Below are positions 32,739-41,850 of a stretch of DNA of 51,352 bases, piece by piece; position 1 is the first letter of the stretch, and each line of letters opens with the position of its first letter. Under the pieces are notes generated by a model, which was not told where the DNA came from, did no database searches, and saw nothing but the letters and a program-made list of their open reading frames with translations. The DNA lies in contig JASBSV010000076.1 in the NCBI GenBank assembly GCA_030148745.1, forward strand, positions 1 to 51,352. Direction: 5' to 3'. Made by a program: the position numbers and the translations under genes. The stretch comes from Paracoccaceae bacterium. Its GTDB lineage: Bacteria > Pseudomonadota > Alphaproteobacteria > Rhodobacterales > Rhodobacteraceae.

Positions 32739-35175
32739 GCTTCCGCAAAAAGCCCGCGTCGTCATTATTGGTGGTGGCGTTATTGGCTGTTCTGTCGCTT
32801 ATCACCTGACCAAGCTTGGCTGGCAGGATGTCGTCCTTCTGGAGCGAAAACAGCTGACCTCTGGCACGACATGGCATGCCGCCGGTCTGATCGCTCAGCT
32901 GCGCGCCACGGCCAATATGACCAAGCTGGCAAAATACTCGCAAGAGCTTTACGGCAATCTGGAAACTGAAACCGGGGTTGCTACCGGCTTCAAGCGCTGC
33001 GGCTCGATCACCGTGGCGCTGACCGATGAGCGGCGCGAAGAGATCTTTCGCCAGGCCGCCATGGCGCGTGCCTTTGGTGTCGATGTGCAGGAAATCAGCC
33101 CCGCCGAGGTTCAGGCGCGTTACGAGCATCTGAACATCGACGGCGTGACCGCAGGCGTTTATCTGGAAAAAGACGGTCAGGGGGATCCGGCGAACATCGC
33201 GCTTGCCCTGGCCAAGGGGGCACGTCAGCGCGGCGCGCTGATAAAAGAGCGCACGCGGGTCAGCCGCGTGACCAAATCCGGGCGCGCGATCACCGGTGTC
33301 GATTGGGAAAGCGGCGGCCAGACGGGTCACATCGCCTGTGACATGGTGGTCAACTGCGCCGGCATGTGGGCCCATGAGGTCGGGCGCATGGCAGGTGTGA
33401 ACGTGCCGCTTCACGCCTGCGAGCATTTCTATATCGTGACCGAGGCGATCAAGGGGCTGACCCAATTGCCGGTCCTGCGGGTTCCCGATGAATGTGCCTA
33501 TTACAAGGAAGATGCCGGCAAGATGCTGTTGGGCGCGTTCGAGCCGAACGCCAAGCCATGGGCGATGGATGGTATTCCGGCGGATTTCGAATTTGATCAG
33601 CTGCCCGAGGATTTCGATCATTTCGAACCCATTCTGGAAGCTGCGGTAAACCGCCTGCCGATGCTTGCCGAGGCGGGTATCCATACATTCTTTAACGGCC
33701 CCGAAAGCTTTACCCCTGACGACGCCTATCATCTGGGTCTGGCGCCCGAGATGGACAATGTATGGGTCGCGGCTGGCTTTAACTCGGTCGGGATCCAGTC
33801 GGCGGGCGGGGCCGGGATGGCCCTGGCGGAATGGATGGACAGCGGCGAAAAGCCCTTTGATCTGGGTGATGTCGATATCAGCCGGATGCAGGCCTTTCAG
33901 GGCAACAAGACCTATCTTTTCGAACGCTCGAAAGAAACGCTTGGCCTGCTTTACGCAGATCACTTTCCCTATCGCCAAAAGGCCACCGCGCGCGGCATAC
34001 GGCGCACACCCTTTCACAGCCAGCTGGCGGAAAAAGGCGCGGTCTTTGGTGAGCTTGCCGGGTGGGAGCGCGCCAATTGGTTCGCCCGGGACGGTCAGGA
34101 GGCGACGTATGAATACAGTTGGGGGCGGCAGAACTGGTTCGACAACTGGGCAGCAGAGCATCGCGCGGTTCGCGAAGCGGTGGGCCTTTACGATATGTCG
34201 TCATTTGGCAAGATCAGGGTCGAAGGGCCTGACGCCACGGCCTTCCTCAATTACGTAGGCGGCGGCCAGTTCGACGTGCCTGTGGGCAAGATCGTTTATA
34301 CTCAGTTTCTGAACGTCAGCGGCGGAATCGAAGCTGATGTGACCGTCACGCGCCTGTCGCATGAGGCTTATCTGGTGGTGACGCCGGCGGCGACACGGCT
34401 GGCCGATCAGACATGGCTGATGCGCCACCGGGGCAATTTCAACGTCGTATTGACGGATGTCACGCCGGGCGAGGGGGTTCTGGCGGTGATGGGGCCGCGC
34501 GCCAGAGATCTGATGCAGAAAATCTCGCCCAATGATTTTTCCAACGACGCCAATCCTTTTGGCACCGCGCAGGAGATCGAGCTGGGCATGGGGCTGGCCC
34601 GGGTGCACCGGGTGACCTATGTGGGTGAGCTTGGCTGGGAGATTTACGTGTCCTCCGACATGGCCGCCCACGCCTTTGACGTGATCACTGAGGCCGGGCA
34701 GGATGTGGGGTTAAAGCTGTGCGGTATGCATATGATGGACAGTTGCCGGATCGAAAAAGGGTTTCGGCATTTTGGCCATGACATCACCTGCGAGGATCAT
34801 GTTCTGGAAGCGGGGCTTGGATTTGCGGTCAAAACCGACAAGCCCGAGTTTATCGGCCGCGAGGCTGTGTTAAAGAAAAAGGAAAGCGGGCTGGACGCCC
34901 GTTTGCTGCAATTCAGGCTGACCGATCCCGAGCCGCTCCTCTATCACAATGAACCGGTTCTGAGGGATGGCCAGATTGTTGGTTATCTGTCCTCGGGCTC
35001 TTACGGGCATACATTGGGCGGTGCGATGGGTCTGGGCTATGTGCCATGCCGGGGAGAGACTGCAGCGGAGGTTCTGGCATCGAGCTATGAGATTGATGTG
35101 GCTGGCACGCGCGTTGCGGCCGAGGCGTCGTTGCGGCCGATGTATGATCCGGCATCGGAGCGGGTAAAGCAATGA
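32731..35175 (+). CDS. Sarcosine-dehydrogenase-type flavoprotein
   Basis: An 814-residue paralogue of the upstream demethylase, with the same order of FAD domain, linker and folate-binding GcvT-like domains. The FAD motif is IIGGGVIGCSVAYHLT and the covalent-FAD histidine is His49 in TTWHAAG. GPESFTPDDAYHLG, AAGFNSVGIQSAGGAG and LNVSGGIEADVTVTRL match mammalian sarcosine dehydrogenase better than dimethylglycine dehydrogenase. Predicted reaction: sarcosine to glycine plus 5,10-methylene-THF, or an imine/formaldehyde if THF is absent. RIEKGFRHFGHD near the C-terminus belongs to the folate domain. Cotranscription with the three upstream genes is supported by the eight-base overlap. It is the last gene of the operon; the following RluA gene is 71 bp away. 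Confidence 0.9.
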   Translation: MAELPQKARVVIIGGGVIGCSVAYHLTKLGWQDVVLLERKQLTSGTTWHAAGLIAQLRATANMTKLAKYSQELYGNLETETGVATGFKRCGSITVALTDERREEIFRQAAMARAFGVDVQEISPAEVQARYEHLNIDGVTAGVYLEKDGQGDPANIALALAKGARQRGALIKERTRVSRVTKSGRAITGVDWESGGQTGHIACDMVVNCAGMWAHEVGRMAGVNVPLHACEHFYIVTEAIKGLTQLPVLRVPDECAYYKEDAGKMLLGAFEPNAKPWAMDGIPADFEFDQLPEDFDHFEPILEAAVNRLPMLAEAGIHTFFNGPESFTPDDAYHLGLAPEMDNVWVAAGFNSVGIQSAGGAGMALAEWMDSGEKPFDLGDVDISRMQAFQGNKTYLFERSKETLGLLYADHFPYRQKATARGIRRTPFHSQLAEKGAVFGELAGWERANWFARDGQEATYEYSWGRQNWFDNWAAEHRAVREAVGLYDMSSFGKIRVEGPDATAFLNYVGGGQFDVPVGKIVYTQFLNVSGGIEADVTVTRLSHEAYLVVTPAATRLADQTWLMRHRGNFNVVLTDVTPGEGVLAVMGPRARDLMQKISPNDFSNDANPFGTAQEIELGMGLARVHRVTYVGELGWEIYVSSDMAAHAFDVITEAGQDVGLKLCGMHMMDSCRIEKGFRHFGHDITCEDHVLEAGLGFAVKTDKPEFIGREAVLKKKESGLDARLLQFRLTDPEPLLYHNEPVLRDGQIVGYLSSGSYGHTLGGAMGLGYVPCRGETAAEVLASSYEIDVAGTRVAAEASLRPMYDPASERVKQ

Positions 35176-35246
35176 GGCGGATCGGCCTTCACCTCAGGCC
35201 GCTTGTCGCATAGAAGCGCGATACCGCAGAAGGCCGAGGTGCGCGC

Positions 35247-35894
35247 GTGAGCGATTTATACAACCCGCCGAACGATCCTCTGGTCATCCTTGAGGATGAT
35301 CATGAGCTGCTGTTTGTCGACAAGCCGTCGGGCCTTTTGTCGGTGCCCGGCAAAGGCGCGCATCTGGCCGATTGCCTGCTGGCGCGGGTGCAGGCGGTTT
35401 TCCCTCAGGCGCTGCTGGTGCACCGGCTTGATCGCGACACTTCGGGGGTCATGGTGTTTGCCCTGAGCGCGCATGCGCAGCGCCACCTTGGGCTGCAATT
35501 TGAAAAGCGTCAGACAAAAAAGACCTATATTGCGCGGCTCTGGGGCCAGATGGAGGAGAGCGAGGGCACGGTCGACCTGCCCATTGCGGTGGATTGGCCA
35601 AACCGGCCCCGGCAGAAGATCGACCATGAGACAGGCCGCCCGGCCATAACCGACTGGAAGGTCATCCGGCGCAAACCGCAGGAAACGCGGGTGCGCCTGA
35701 TGCCACATACCGGGCGAAGCCATCAGTTGCGGGTGCATATGAAGGCCCTGGGCCACCCCATTCTGGGCGATCCGTTCTACGCAAGCGGTGCAGCGCGTGA
35801 GGCGGGGCGGCTGATGCTGCATGCGCAGAGCCTGCGCCTCCGGCATCCCGATGGGGGCCGCGGGGTCACGGTGAAGGCCAAAGTGCCCTTTTGA
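35247..35894 (+). CDS. RluA-family pseudouridine synthase
   Basis: A 215-residue RNA pseudouridine synthase of the RluA group. The catalytic aspartate is in VHRLDRDTSGVMVFA, preceded by LLFVDKPSGLLSVPGKG, followed by KTYIARLWG and PHTGRSHQLRVHMKALGHPILGDPFY, all diagnostic. Its size, with no S4 domain, fits RluA, which modifies 23S rRNA U746 and tRNA U32 in E. coli; which sites are modified here is unknown. The start is a GTG at 35247 and the end is a short C-terminus (KVPF). An intergenic repeat follows. Confidence 0.93.
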   Translation: MSDLYNPPNDPLVILEDDHELLFVDKPSGLLSVPGKGAHLADCLLARVQAVFPQALLVHRLDRDTSGVMVFALSAHAQRHLGLQFEKRQTKKTYIARLWGQMEESEGTVDLPIAVDWPNRPRQKIDHETGRPAITDWKVIRRKPQETRVRLMPHTGRSHQLRVHMKALGHPILGDPFYASGAAREAGRLMLHAQSLRLRHPDGGRGVTVKAKVPF

Positions 35895-35905
35895 ACGCCG
35901 CCGCC

Positions 35906-35939
35906 CGCCTTCGGCGAGAGTATTTTTACAAAGAAGAAA
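35906..35939 (+). repeat. Dispersed intergenic repeat, copy A
   Basis: GCCTTCGGCGAGAGTATTTT, then a tail with ACAAAGAAGAA. It begins with a CGCCTTCGGCG mini-hairpin, lies 11 bases after the RluA stop, and is nearly identical to a second copy at 44737. I know this type of element as abundant between genes in roseobacter genomes. Confidence 0.75.
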
Positions 35940-35974
35940 AGATATGCGCCCCTTGGCGGTGCCGCGGGGCGCAT
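35933..35974 (-). terminator. Terminator of the aldehyde dehydrogenase gene
   Basis: A 9-bp stem, ATGCGCCCC (35944-35952) with GGGGCGCAT (35966-35974), read on the minus strand is followed by ATCTTTTCTT. It stops the dehydrogenase transcript ahead of the convergent RluA gene. The T-rich tail is the 3' part of the intergenic repeat. Confidence 0.6.
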
Positions 35975-35986
35975 GATGGGCTTAGG

Positions 35987-37417
35987 TCATTCGGCGGCCC
36001 AGCCGCTGACGGCTTTGACCTCGAGAAACTCTTCAAGGCCGTAGGTACCGCCTTCGCGCCCGTTGCCGGACTGTTTGTAGCCGCCAAAGGGTGATCCTTG
36101 CGCAAAGCCCTTGCCGTTGGTTTCGACCATGCCTGAGCGAAGTTGCCGCGCCACGCGCCGGCGCTTTTCGTCGTCGGGCGTCTGGATGTAGTTGGTCAGC
36201 CCGTAGGGTGTGTCATTGGCGATGGCGATGGCCTCTTCTTCGGTCTCGAAGGGGATGACCGAGAGGACCGGGCCGAAAATCTCTTCGCGGGCAATTGTCA
36301 TCTGATTGTTCACATCCGCAAAGACGGTGGGGCGGACATAGTAGCCCCGGTTCAGACCGTCGGGCCGCCCGGTGCCGCCAGCAACAAGGCGGGCGCCTTC
36401 GTCGATGCCTTTCTGGATCAGGGTCTGGATCTTGTCGAACTGAGCCTGGCTGACCACGGGACCGATGTGATCGCCCGCTTTGGAGGCCGGCCCGACATGG
36501 GTATTGTTTGCCACCTCGGTGACGACATCAACAGCACGGTCATAGATGCTTTTTTCGACCAGAAGCCGGGAAGGCGCATTGCACGACTGGCCCGAGTTGC
36601 GAAAGCAGCGCACGGCGCTGTATTTCATTGCCGCTTCGGGGGCGTCGGCAAAAAGGATGTTGGCGCCTTTTCCGCCCAGTTCGAGCGAGACCCTTTTAAG
36701 GCTGTCGGCGGCGGCTTTGGAGATGGCGATGCCGGCGCGGCTGGAGCCTGTGAAGCTGATCATATCGACGTCGGGATGCGCGGACAGTTGCGAGCCGACG
36801 CCGGCGCCGTCGCCATTGACCAGATTGAACACGCCTTTGGGAAAACCGGCCTGATCGACAAACTCGGCGAACAGAAGCCCCGACAGAGGCGCGATTTCCG
36901 AAGGTTTGAGGACCATGGTGCATCCGGTGGCCATCGCCGGGACCGCCTTGAGGACGATCTGGTTCATTGGCCAGTTCCAGGGCGTGATCAATGCCGTGAC
37001 GCCGATAGGTTCGAGCAGGGTTTTTTCAGTGTCGGTATAGCCACGTTCAAACTCAAATGCTTCGAAAGCTTTGATGAAACCTTCCAGATGCCAGCTTCCG
37101 GCGCCGGTTTGTTGGACGCGGGCCAGATTTTGCGGCGCGCCCATCTCAAGGCTCATCGCCTGAGCCATTTCTTCGGAGCGGGCGTTGTAGATTTCAAGAA
37201 GCTTGCGAAGCAGGGCGAGCTTTTCTGCCTTGGGCACGGCGGCCCAGCCGGGGAAGGCGCGTTTGGCGGCGGCCACGGCTTTGTCGGTATCTGCCTGATC
37301 GCCCAGTGAAATGACCGCTGCAACCTCTTCGGTTGATGGGTTGATGACTTCAAAATCGTTGGATTTGGCCGGCGCGACCCATTGGCCATCGATATAAAAA
37401 TTGCGTTTTTCGATCAT
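35987..37417 (-). CDS. Aldehyde dehydrogenase family protein
   Basis: A 476-residue NAD(P)-dependent aldehyde dehydrogenase. The catalytic cysteine is Cys279 in NSGQSCNAPSRLL and the general base Glu246 in SLELGGKGANI; the Rossmann part has ITPWNWPMNQIV and FTGSSRAGIAI. The substrate is not evident. The ATG at 37417 has GGGAG just upstream and gives a normal family N-terminus. It is divergent from the peroxiredoxin gene with 109 bp between starts. Being 0.8 kb from the demethylase operon, on the opposite strand, it might remove an aldehyde such as formaldehyde, but that is speculation. Confidence 0.93.
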   Translation of the reverse strand: MIEKRNFYIDGQWVAPAKSNDFEVINPSTEEVAAVISLGDQADTDKAVAAAKRAFPGWAAVPKAEKLALLRKLLEIYNARSEEMAQAMSLEMGAPQNLARVQQTGAGSWHLEGFIKAFEAFEFERGYTDTEKTLLEPIGVTALITPWNWPMNQIVLKAVPAMATGCTMVLKPSEIAPLSGLLFAEFVDQAGFPKGVFNLVNGDGAGVGSQLSAHPDVDMISFTGSSRAGIAISKAAADSLKRVSLELGGKGANILFADAPEAAMKYSAVRCFRNSGQSCNAPSRLLVEKSIYDRAVDVVTEVANNTHVGPASKAGDHIGPVVSQAQFDKIQTLIQKGIDEGARLVAGGTGRPDGLNRGYYVRPTVFADVNNQMTIAREEIFGPVLSVIPFETEEEAIAIANDTPYGLTNYIQTPDDEKRRRVARQLRSGMVETNGKGFAQGSPFGGYKQSGNGREGGTYGLEEFLEVKAVSGWAAE

Positions 37418-37526
37418 GGTGCTCTCCCTGCGAATTTGGCGCACACTGGCATTCGGCGGGGTCCTGTGCAAGCGGCCTGAGGCACCCTATATAAGGCTCT
37501 TGTGACCTGAACTGAAAGGATACGAC

Positions 37527-38180
37527 ATGGGGCTGCGCATCAACGACACAATTCCGGACCTGGAAGTGGAGACCGACCAGGGCAGGATTAAATTGCACGA
37601 GTGGATTGGCGATGACTGGGCGATCCTGTTTTCCCATCCGAAAGATTTCACCCCTGTGTGCACAACAGAATTTGGCGCTGTCGCACAGTTGGCGGACGAG
37701 TGGAAAAAGCGCGGAACCAAGGTGATTGGCGTTTCCGTGGATGGCGTGAGCGATCACAAAAAATGGAAGGGCGATATTGAGAAGGTCGCCGGTACCGACG
37801 CCGGATTTCCGATCATAGCCGATGAGGATCTGAAGGTTTCCAAGGCTTTTGATATGCTTCCGGCCGAGGCTTATCTGCCCGATGGCCGGACCCCGGCCGA
37901 CAGTGCCACGGTGCGGTCGGTTTTCATTATCGGGCCTGACAAGAAGCTGAAGCTGTCGATGACCTATCCGATGACGGTCGGCCGCAACTTTGCCGAGGTT
38001 CTGCGGGCTTTGGACGGGTTGCAGACCAGTGTGAACGAAGGTGTAGCGACGCCGGCCAACTGGCAGTTGGGGCAGGATGTGATTATTCCTACTTCGGTCA
38101 GCGACGAGGATGCAAAGGCGCGCTTTGGCTCGTTCGAGACGGTATTGCCTTACCTTAGAACGGCAAAGCTTCCCAGCTGA
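37527..38180 (+). CDS. 1-Cys peroxiredoxin (Prx6-type)
   Basis: A 217-residue Prx6-type peroxidase that removes peroxides with a single peroxidatic cysteine. That residue is Cys45 in HPKDFTPVCTTEFGAV, with the supporting Thr and the arginine in TVRSVFIIGPD. The C-terminal extension TPANWQLGQDVIIPTSVSDEDA is the Prx6 hallmark. The start is the ATG at 37527, after AAAGGA. A possible -10 element TATATA lies about 40 bases upstream, but the -35 is weak. A strong terminator follows. Confidence 0.95.
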   Translation: MGLRINDTIPDLEVETDQGRIKLHEWIGDDWAILFSHPKDFTPVCTTEFGAVAQLADEWKKRGTKVIGVSVDGVSDHKKWKGDIEKVAGTDAGFPIIADEDLKVSKAFDMLPAEAYLPDGRTPADSATVRSVFIIGPDKKLKLSMTYPMTVGRNFAEVLRALDGLQTSVNEGVATPANWQLGQDVIIPTSVSDEDAKARFGSFETVLPYLRTAKLPS

Positions 38181-38210
38181 CTGTCGGGCGGGTTTACTGC
38201 CAAGCCAATA

Positions 38211-38241
38211 AAAACGGGCCGCGATTGCCGGCCCGTTTTTT
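38211..38241 (+). terminator. Rho-independent terminator of the peroxiredoxin gene
   Basis: An 11-bp perfect stem (arms 38211-38221 and 38229-38239) with loop CGATTGC, followed by a T-run, lies 30 bases after the peroxiredoxin stop. Confidence 0.9.
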
Positions 38242-38272
38242 GCGTCAAAGGCAGGGCCGCGCGCTGCTTGCG

Positions 38273-38860
38273 TTAGGCGGTGCTTACACGCTTTTCGTTC
38301 AGAACCACACGCGTTCCCAATGGGACCATATTGTAAAGCTCGGTCGCCTGCTCGTTGACCAGCCGCGCGCAGCCGTTGGAGACAGCGCGCCCGATCGTCC
38401 AGGGCTGTGATGTGCCGTGAATGCGCAGATAGCTGTCGCGCCGGGCCGAGGTGTAAAGATAAAGCACCATTGATCCCAACGGGTTATCCACCCCGCCGGG
38501 TACGCCATCAGCGTATTTCTCATAGGCTTCGGGGTCACGCTTGATCATCTCGGGCGTGGGGGTCCAGCTTGGCCATTCACGTTTGGCACCGACATAGAAT
38601 TCACCGGCGTGATAAAGGTTCGCCCGACCGACGCCGACAGTGTAACGGATCGCGCGATTGTCCGGCAGCGTCCAGTAGAGCCGGAATGTATTGGGATCGA
38701 CATGAAGCTCGCCCGGGTCAAGCGGGGTTTGCAAGCTAACCTCGACCGGCATGTATTCTTCGGGGATGACATAGGGTTTTGCCTTATGGGCAAGGGCGGG
38801 GGTGGCTGCGAGGGTAGCGGTGGCAATTGATGAGCTTAGAAAATGGCGGCGGTTCAGCAT
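38273..38860 (-). CDS. Secreted L,D-transpeptidase with Tat-type signal
   Basis: A 195-residue YkuD-fold protein. The N-terminus MLNRRHFLSSSIATATLAATPALA carries a twin-arginine-like RRHFL and a cleavage site after residue 24. The catalytic motif is HGTSQPWTIGRAVSNGCARL, with His148 and Cys164. It acts in the periplasm on peptidoglycan, making 3-3 crosslinks or linking lipoproteins. This is the second YkuD protein of the window; unlike the one next to ribA it has an export signal. The ATG at 38860 is the only sensible start. Confidence 0.94.
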   Translation of the reverse strand: MLNRRHFLSSSIATATLAATPALAHKAKPYVIPEEYMPVEVSLQTPLDPGELHVDPNTFRLYWTLPDNRAIRYTVGVGRANLYHAGEFYVGAKREWPSWTPTPEMIKRDPEAYEKYADGVPGGVDNPLGSMVLYLYTSARRDSYLRIHGTSQPWTIGRAVSNGCARLVNEQATELYNMVPLGTRVVLNEKRVSTA

Positions 38861-38963
38861 GGGCGATCCCTAAGTAAGTGAACAAGAAAACGTCGATAAC
38901 TTTATAACGCCGCTGGTTTGCATAAAGTTCAATAATCACATGCAGCTTACGTAAATGTGAAAC

Positions 38964-38993
38964 AAAAAGGCCCCGATGAGTGACATCGGGGCC
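38964..38993 (-). terminator. Rho-independent terminator of pnp
   Basis: A 10-bp stem (38969-38978 and 38984-38993) with loop AGTGA, reading out on the minus strand into TTTTTG, lies 27 bases beyond the pnp stop. Confidence 0.85.
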
Positions 38994-39020
38994 CTTTGAT
39001 TGCTTGGGAAATAGCCGAAT

Positions 39021-41156
39021 TCAGTCGGCGTTTTCTTCCTTTTTGATCTCTTCGCCGGTTTCCTGATCGACAACTTTCATCGACAGGCGAACCTTGCCGC
39101 GATCGTCAAAACCCAGAAGTTTGACCTTCACTTCCTGACCTTCCTTCAGAACGTCCGAAGGATGGTTCAGGCGGCGGTTTTCGATCTGGCTGACATGGAC
39201 AAGGCCATCGCGCTTGCCAAAGAAGTTCACGAAAGCACCGAAATCGACGATCTTGACGACCGTTCCGGTATAGATTGCGCCTTCCTCGGGCTCGGCCACG
39301 ATCGCGTGGATCATGTCATAGGCCTTTTGGATCGAATCCCCGTTAGGCGAGGCGATCTTGATGACGCCATCGTCGTTTATGTCGACCTTGGCGCCTGACA
39401 CTTCGACAATCTCGCGGATAACCTTGCCGCCCGAACCGATGACTTCGCGGATTTTATCCGTAGGAATGTTCATCGTTTCGATGCGCGGGGCATGTGCCGA
39501 AAACTCAGCGCGCCCTTCGCTCAGCGCGCCTGCCATCTCACCCAGGATGTGAAGACGCCCGGCCTTGGCTTGGTCCAGCGCCTTTTCCATGATCTCGGGG
39601 GTGATGCCGGCGACCTTGATGTCCATCTGAAGCGAGGTGATGCCCTGATCGGTGCCGGCGACTTTGAAGTCCATGTCGCCCAGGTGATCTTCGTCACCCA
39701 GAATGTCGGTCAGAACCGCAAAACTACCGTCATCTTCCAGGATCAGGCCCATGGCCACACCGGCAACCGGCGCCTTGAGCGGCACAGCGGCATCCATCAT
39801 CGACAGGGACGAGCCACAAACCGTAGCCATCGAGGATGAGCCATTGGATTCAGTGATCTCGGACACCAATCGGATGGTATAGGGAAAGTCGGTTGCCGAA
39901 GGCAGAACCGCCTGAAGGGCGCGCCATGCCAGTTTGCCGTGGCCAATTTCGCGCCGGCCCGGAGGACCAAAGCGGCCAACTTCGCCCACCGAATAGGGGG
40001 GGAAGTTGTAATGCAGCAGGAAGTTCGACTTGTAGGTGCCGTTCAGCGCATCGATCATCTGCTCATCGTCGCCGGTGCCCAAAGTGGTCACAACCAGACC
40101 CTGAGTTTCACCGCGTGTGAACAGGGCTGAGCCATGGGTGCGCGGCAAAAGGCCGACTTCGCTAACGATCGGGCGGACCGTGTCCAGCGCCCGGCCATCG
40201 ATCCGCTTGCCGTTCTTGACGACGTCGCCACGCACAACGCTGCTCTCCAGCTTTTTGAGCGCCGAGCCAAGGTTCACGTCTTCCTTTTGCTCGTCGGAAA
40301 GCGCTTCCATGATCGCTTCGCGTGCAGCGGCTACTGCGGCGGTACGCTCTTGCTTGTCGGTGATGGCATAGGCGGCACGGATTTTGTCTTCGCCTGCGGC
40401 TTTGACGGCATCGTAGAGTTCCGAGTAATCAGGCGGCGTAAAGTCAAACGGCTCTTTCGCGGCGGATTCGGCCAAATCAATGATCAGGTCGATAACCGGT
40501 TGGATCTGCTCGTGACCGAATTTCACCGCGCCCAGCATTTCGGCTTCGCTCAGCTCATAGGCTTCGGATTCGACCATCATCACGGCGTCTTTGGTGCCGG
40601 CGACAACAAGGTCAAGCCGCTGCTCGGGCTTGTTGCGCAGATCGTGCATGTCGTCGACTTCGGGGTTCAGGATGTATTCGCCATCCACGAAACCAACGCG
40701 GCAGCCTGCGATCGGGCCCATGAAGGGTGCGCCCGAGATCGTCAGCGCTGCCGAAGCGGCGATCATTGCGACCATGTCCGGGTCATTGACCAGATCGTGG
40801 CTGAGAACCGTACAGATAACCAGAACTTCGTTTTTGAAGCCCGGCACAAACAGCGGGCGCAGCGGGCGGTCGATCAGACGGCTTGTCAGCGTCTCTTTTT
40901 CCGTGGGCCGTGCTTCACGCTTGAAGAAACCACCGGGGATTTTGCCGGCGGCATAGTATTTTTCGTTATAGTGGACCGTCAGCGGGAAAAAGTCCTGACC
41001 GGGCTTTTGCGCTTTTGCAAAGGTCACTGCGGCCATGACGCTGGTTTCGCCCAGAGTGGCGATAACCGTGCCGTCGGCCTGACGGGCGATCTTGCCCGTT
41101 TCCAATGTGAGGGTCTCGTCCCCCCACTCCATCGATTTCGTCGTTACGTTAAACAT
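39021..41156 (-). CDS. pnp: Polyribonucleotide nucleotidyltransferase (PNPase)
   Basis: A 711-residue 3'-5' phosphorolytic exoribonuclease of the RNA degradosome. The two RNase PH cores are visible, with [25 protein letters not shown] in the first and the second containing [28 protein letters not shown] and [26 protein letters not shown] (phosphate and metal site). A KH domain ([15 protein letters not shown], about 560-615) and an S1 domain ([15 protein letters not shown], about 625-695) follow. The start is the ATG at 41156; a GTG one codon earlier is possible. It lies 207 bp downstream of rpsO, in the usual order rpsO-pnp. Confidence 0.98.
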   Translation of the reverse strand: MFNVTTKSMEWGDETLTLETGKIARQADGTVIATLGETSVMAAVTFAKAQKPGQDFFPLTVHYNEKYYAAGKIPGGFFKREARPTEKETLTSRLIDRPLRPLFVPGFKNEVLVICTVLSHDLVNDPDMVAMIAASAALTISGAPFMGPIAGCRVGFVDGEYILNPEVDDMHDLRNKPEQRLDLVVAGTKDAVMMVESEAYELSEAEMLGAVKFGHEQIQPVIDLIIDLAESAAKEPFDFTPPDYSELYDAVKAAGEDKIRAAYAITDKQERTAAVAAAREAIMEALSDEQKEDVNLGSALKKLESSVVRGDVVKNGKRIDGRALDTVRPIVSEVGLLPRTHGSALFTRGETQGLVVTTLGTGDDEQMIDALNGTYKSNFLLHYNFPPYSVGEVGRFGPPGRREIGHGKLAWRALQAVLPSATDFPYTIRLVSEITESNGSSSMATVCGSSLSMMDAAVPLKAPVAGVAMGLILEDDGSFAVLTDILGDEDHLGDMDFKVAGTDQGITSLQMDIKVAGITPEIMEKALDQAKAGRLHILGEMAGALSEGRAEFSAHAPRIETMNIPTDKIREVIGSGGKVIREIVEVSGAKVDINDDGVIKIASPNGDSIQKAYDMIHAIVAEPEEGAIYTGTVVKIVDFGAFVNFFGKRDGLVHVSQIENRRLNHPSDVLKEGQEVKVKLLGFDDRGKVRLSMKVVDQETGEEIKKEENAD

Positions 41157-41329
41157 CACGTTTCCTATATTGGCCGCCGGGGCCTATCCCCTTTGGCCGT
41201 TCCTGTAGAGGCCGTATTGCCTCTGGCCCTTTTGCATTTTCTCCGCCGCGGGCCCGGCAGCGAAGAGTAAGTATATCGACCCTGCGGCCTAAACACTGTT
41301 TCGCCCGACAGAAATTGCTCTTTCAAGCG

Positions 41330-41358
41330 AAAACCGCGCCCGGATGGGGCGCGGTTTT
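41330..41358 (-). terminator. Stem-loop terminator after rpsO
   Basis: A perfect 11-bp stem (41330-41340 and 41348-41358) with a 7-base loop ends in TTTT on the minus strand, 5 bases after the rpsO stop. In many bacteria a leaky structure here lets pnp be transcribed and autoregulated from its leader. Confidence 0.8.
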
Positions 41359-41363
41359 GGATC

Positions 41364-41633
41364 TTAGCGGCGCAGGCCAAGCCTTTGGATCAGGTTCTGA
41401 TACCGGGCTTCGTCCTTGCCTTTGACATAGTCAAGAAGCTTACGACGCTGGGCAACCATCATCAAAAGACCACGGCGAGAATGATTATCCTTTTTGTGGG
41501 TTTTGAAATGCTCGGTCAGGGTCGCGATGCGCGAGGAAAGGATAGCCACCTGAACTTCGGGCGAACCTGTGTCGCCTTCTTTGGTGGCAAATTCCTTCAG
41601 CACGCGTGCTTTTTCTTCAGCAGTAATCGACAT
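41364..41633 (-). CDS. rpsO: 30S ribosomal protein S15
   Basis: An 89-residue primary 16S rRNA-binding protein of the small subunit platform. The family pattern is complete: [74 protein letters not shown], ending [13 protein letters not shown]. Length matches. It is separated from truB by three unrelated genes, unlike the tight truB-rpsO spacing in many bacteria, but the direction and order are kept. Confidence 0.99.
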   Translation of the reverse strand: MSITAEEKARVLKEFATKEGDTGSPEVQVAILSSRIATLTEHFKTHKKDNHSRRGLLMMVAQRRKLLDYVKGKDEARYQNLIQRLGLRR

Positions 41634-41850
41634 CGGGGTCTCCTTATATCTAAGGGTTCATGGCGCAGGCCGGGATGTCGTCCAGCAAGGCCCTTGGAGA
41701 TTTTACCGCCTCAACTATGAAAGTCGTCATTCAGGCGGATGCGCGCGTATAGGGGATAACGGAAAAAAAGGAAAGCGTTAGTTGGCGATCTGTGACGGAT
41801 CCCCAAGTTTTTTTGGCGGCAAACCGGTGCTGACGCCTCTTAGGGCTGGA

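Noticed and set aside
32716..34161. A 481-codon minus-strand frame opposite the SARDH-type gene
   Set aside because: Antisense shadow of a well-supported flavoprotein gene; no recognisable domain in the translation.
36143..37309. A 388-codon plus-strand frame opposite the aldehyde dehydrogenase
   Set aside because: Antisense to intact catalytic Cys/Glu motifs; no domain seen.
40134..41270. A 378-codon plus-strand frame opposite pnp
   Set aside because: Antisense of a highly conserved gene; the translation shows no family motif.
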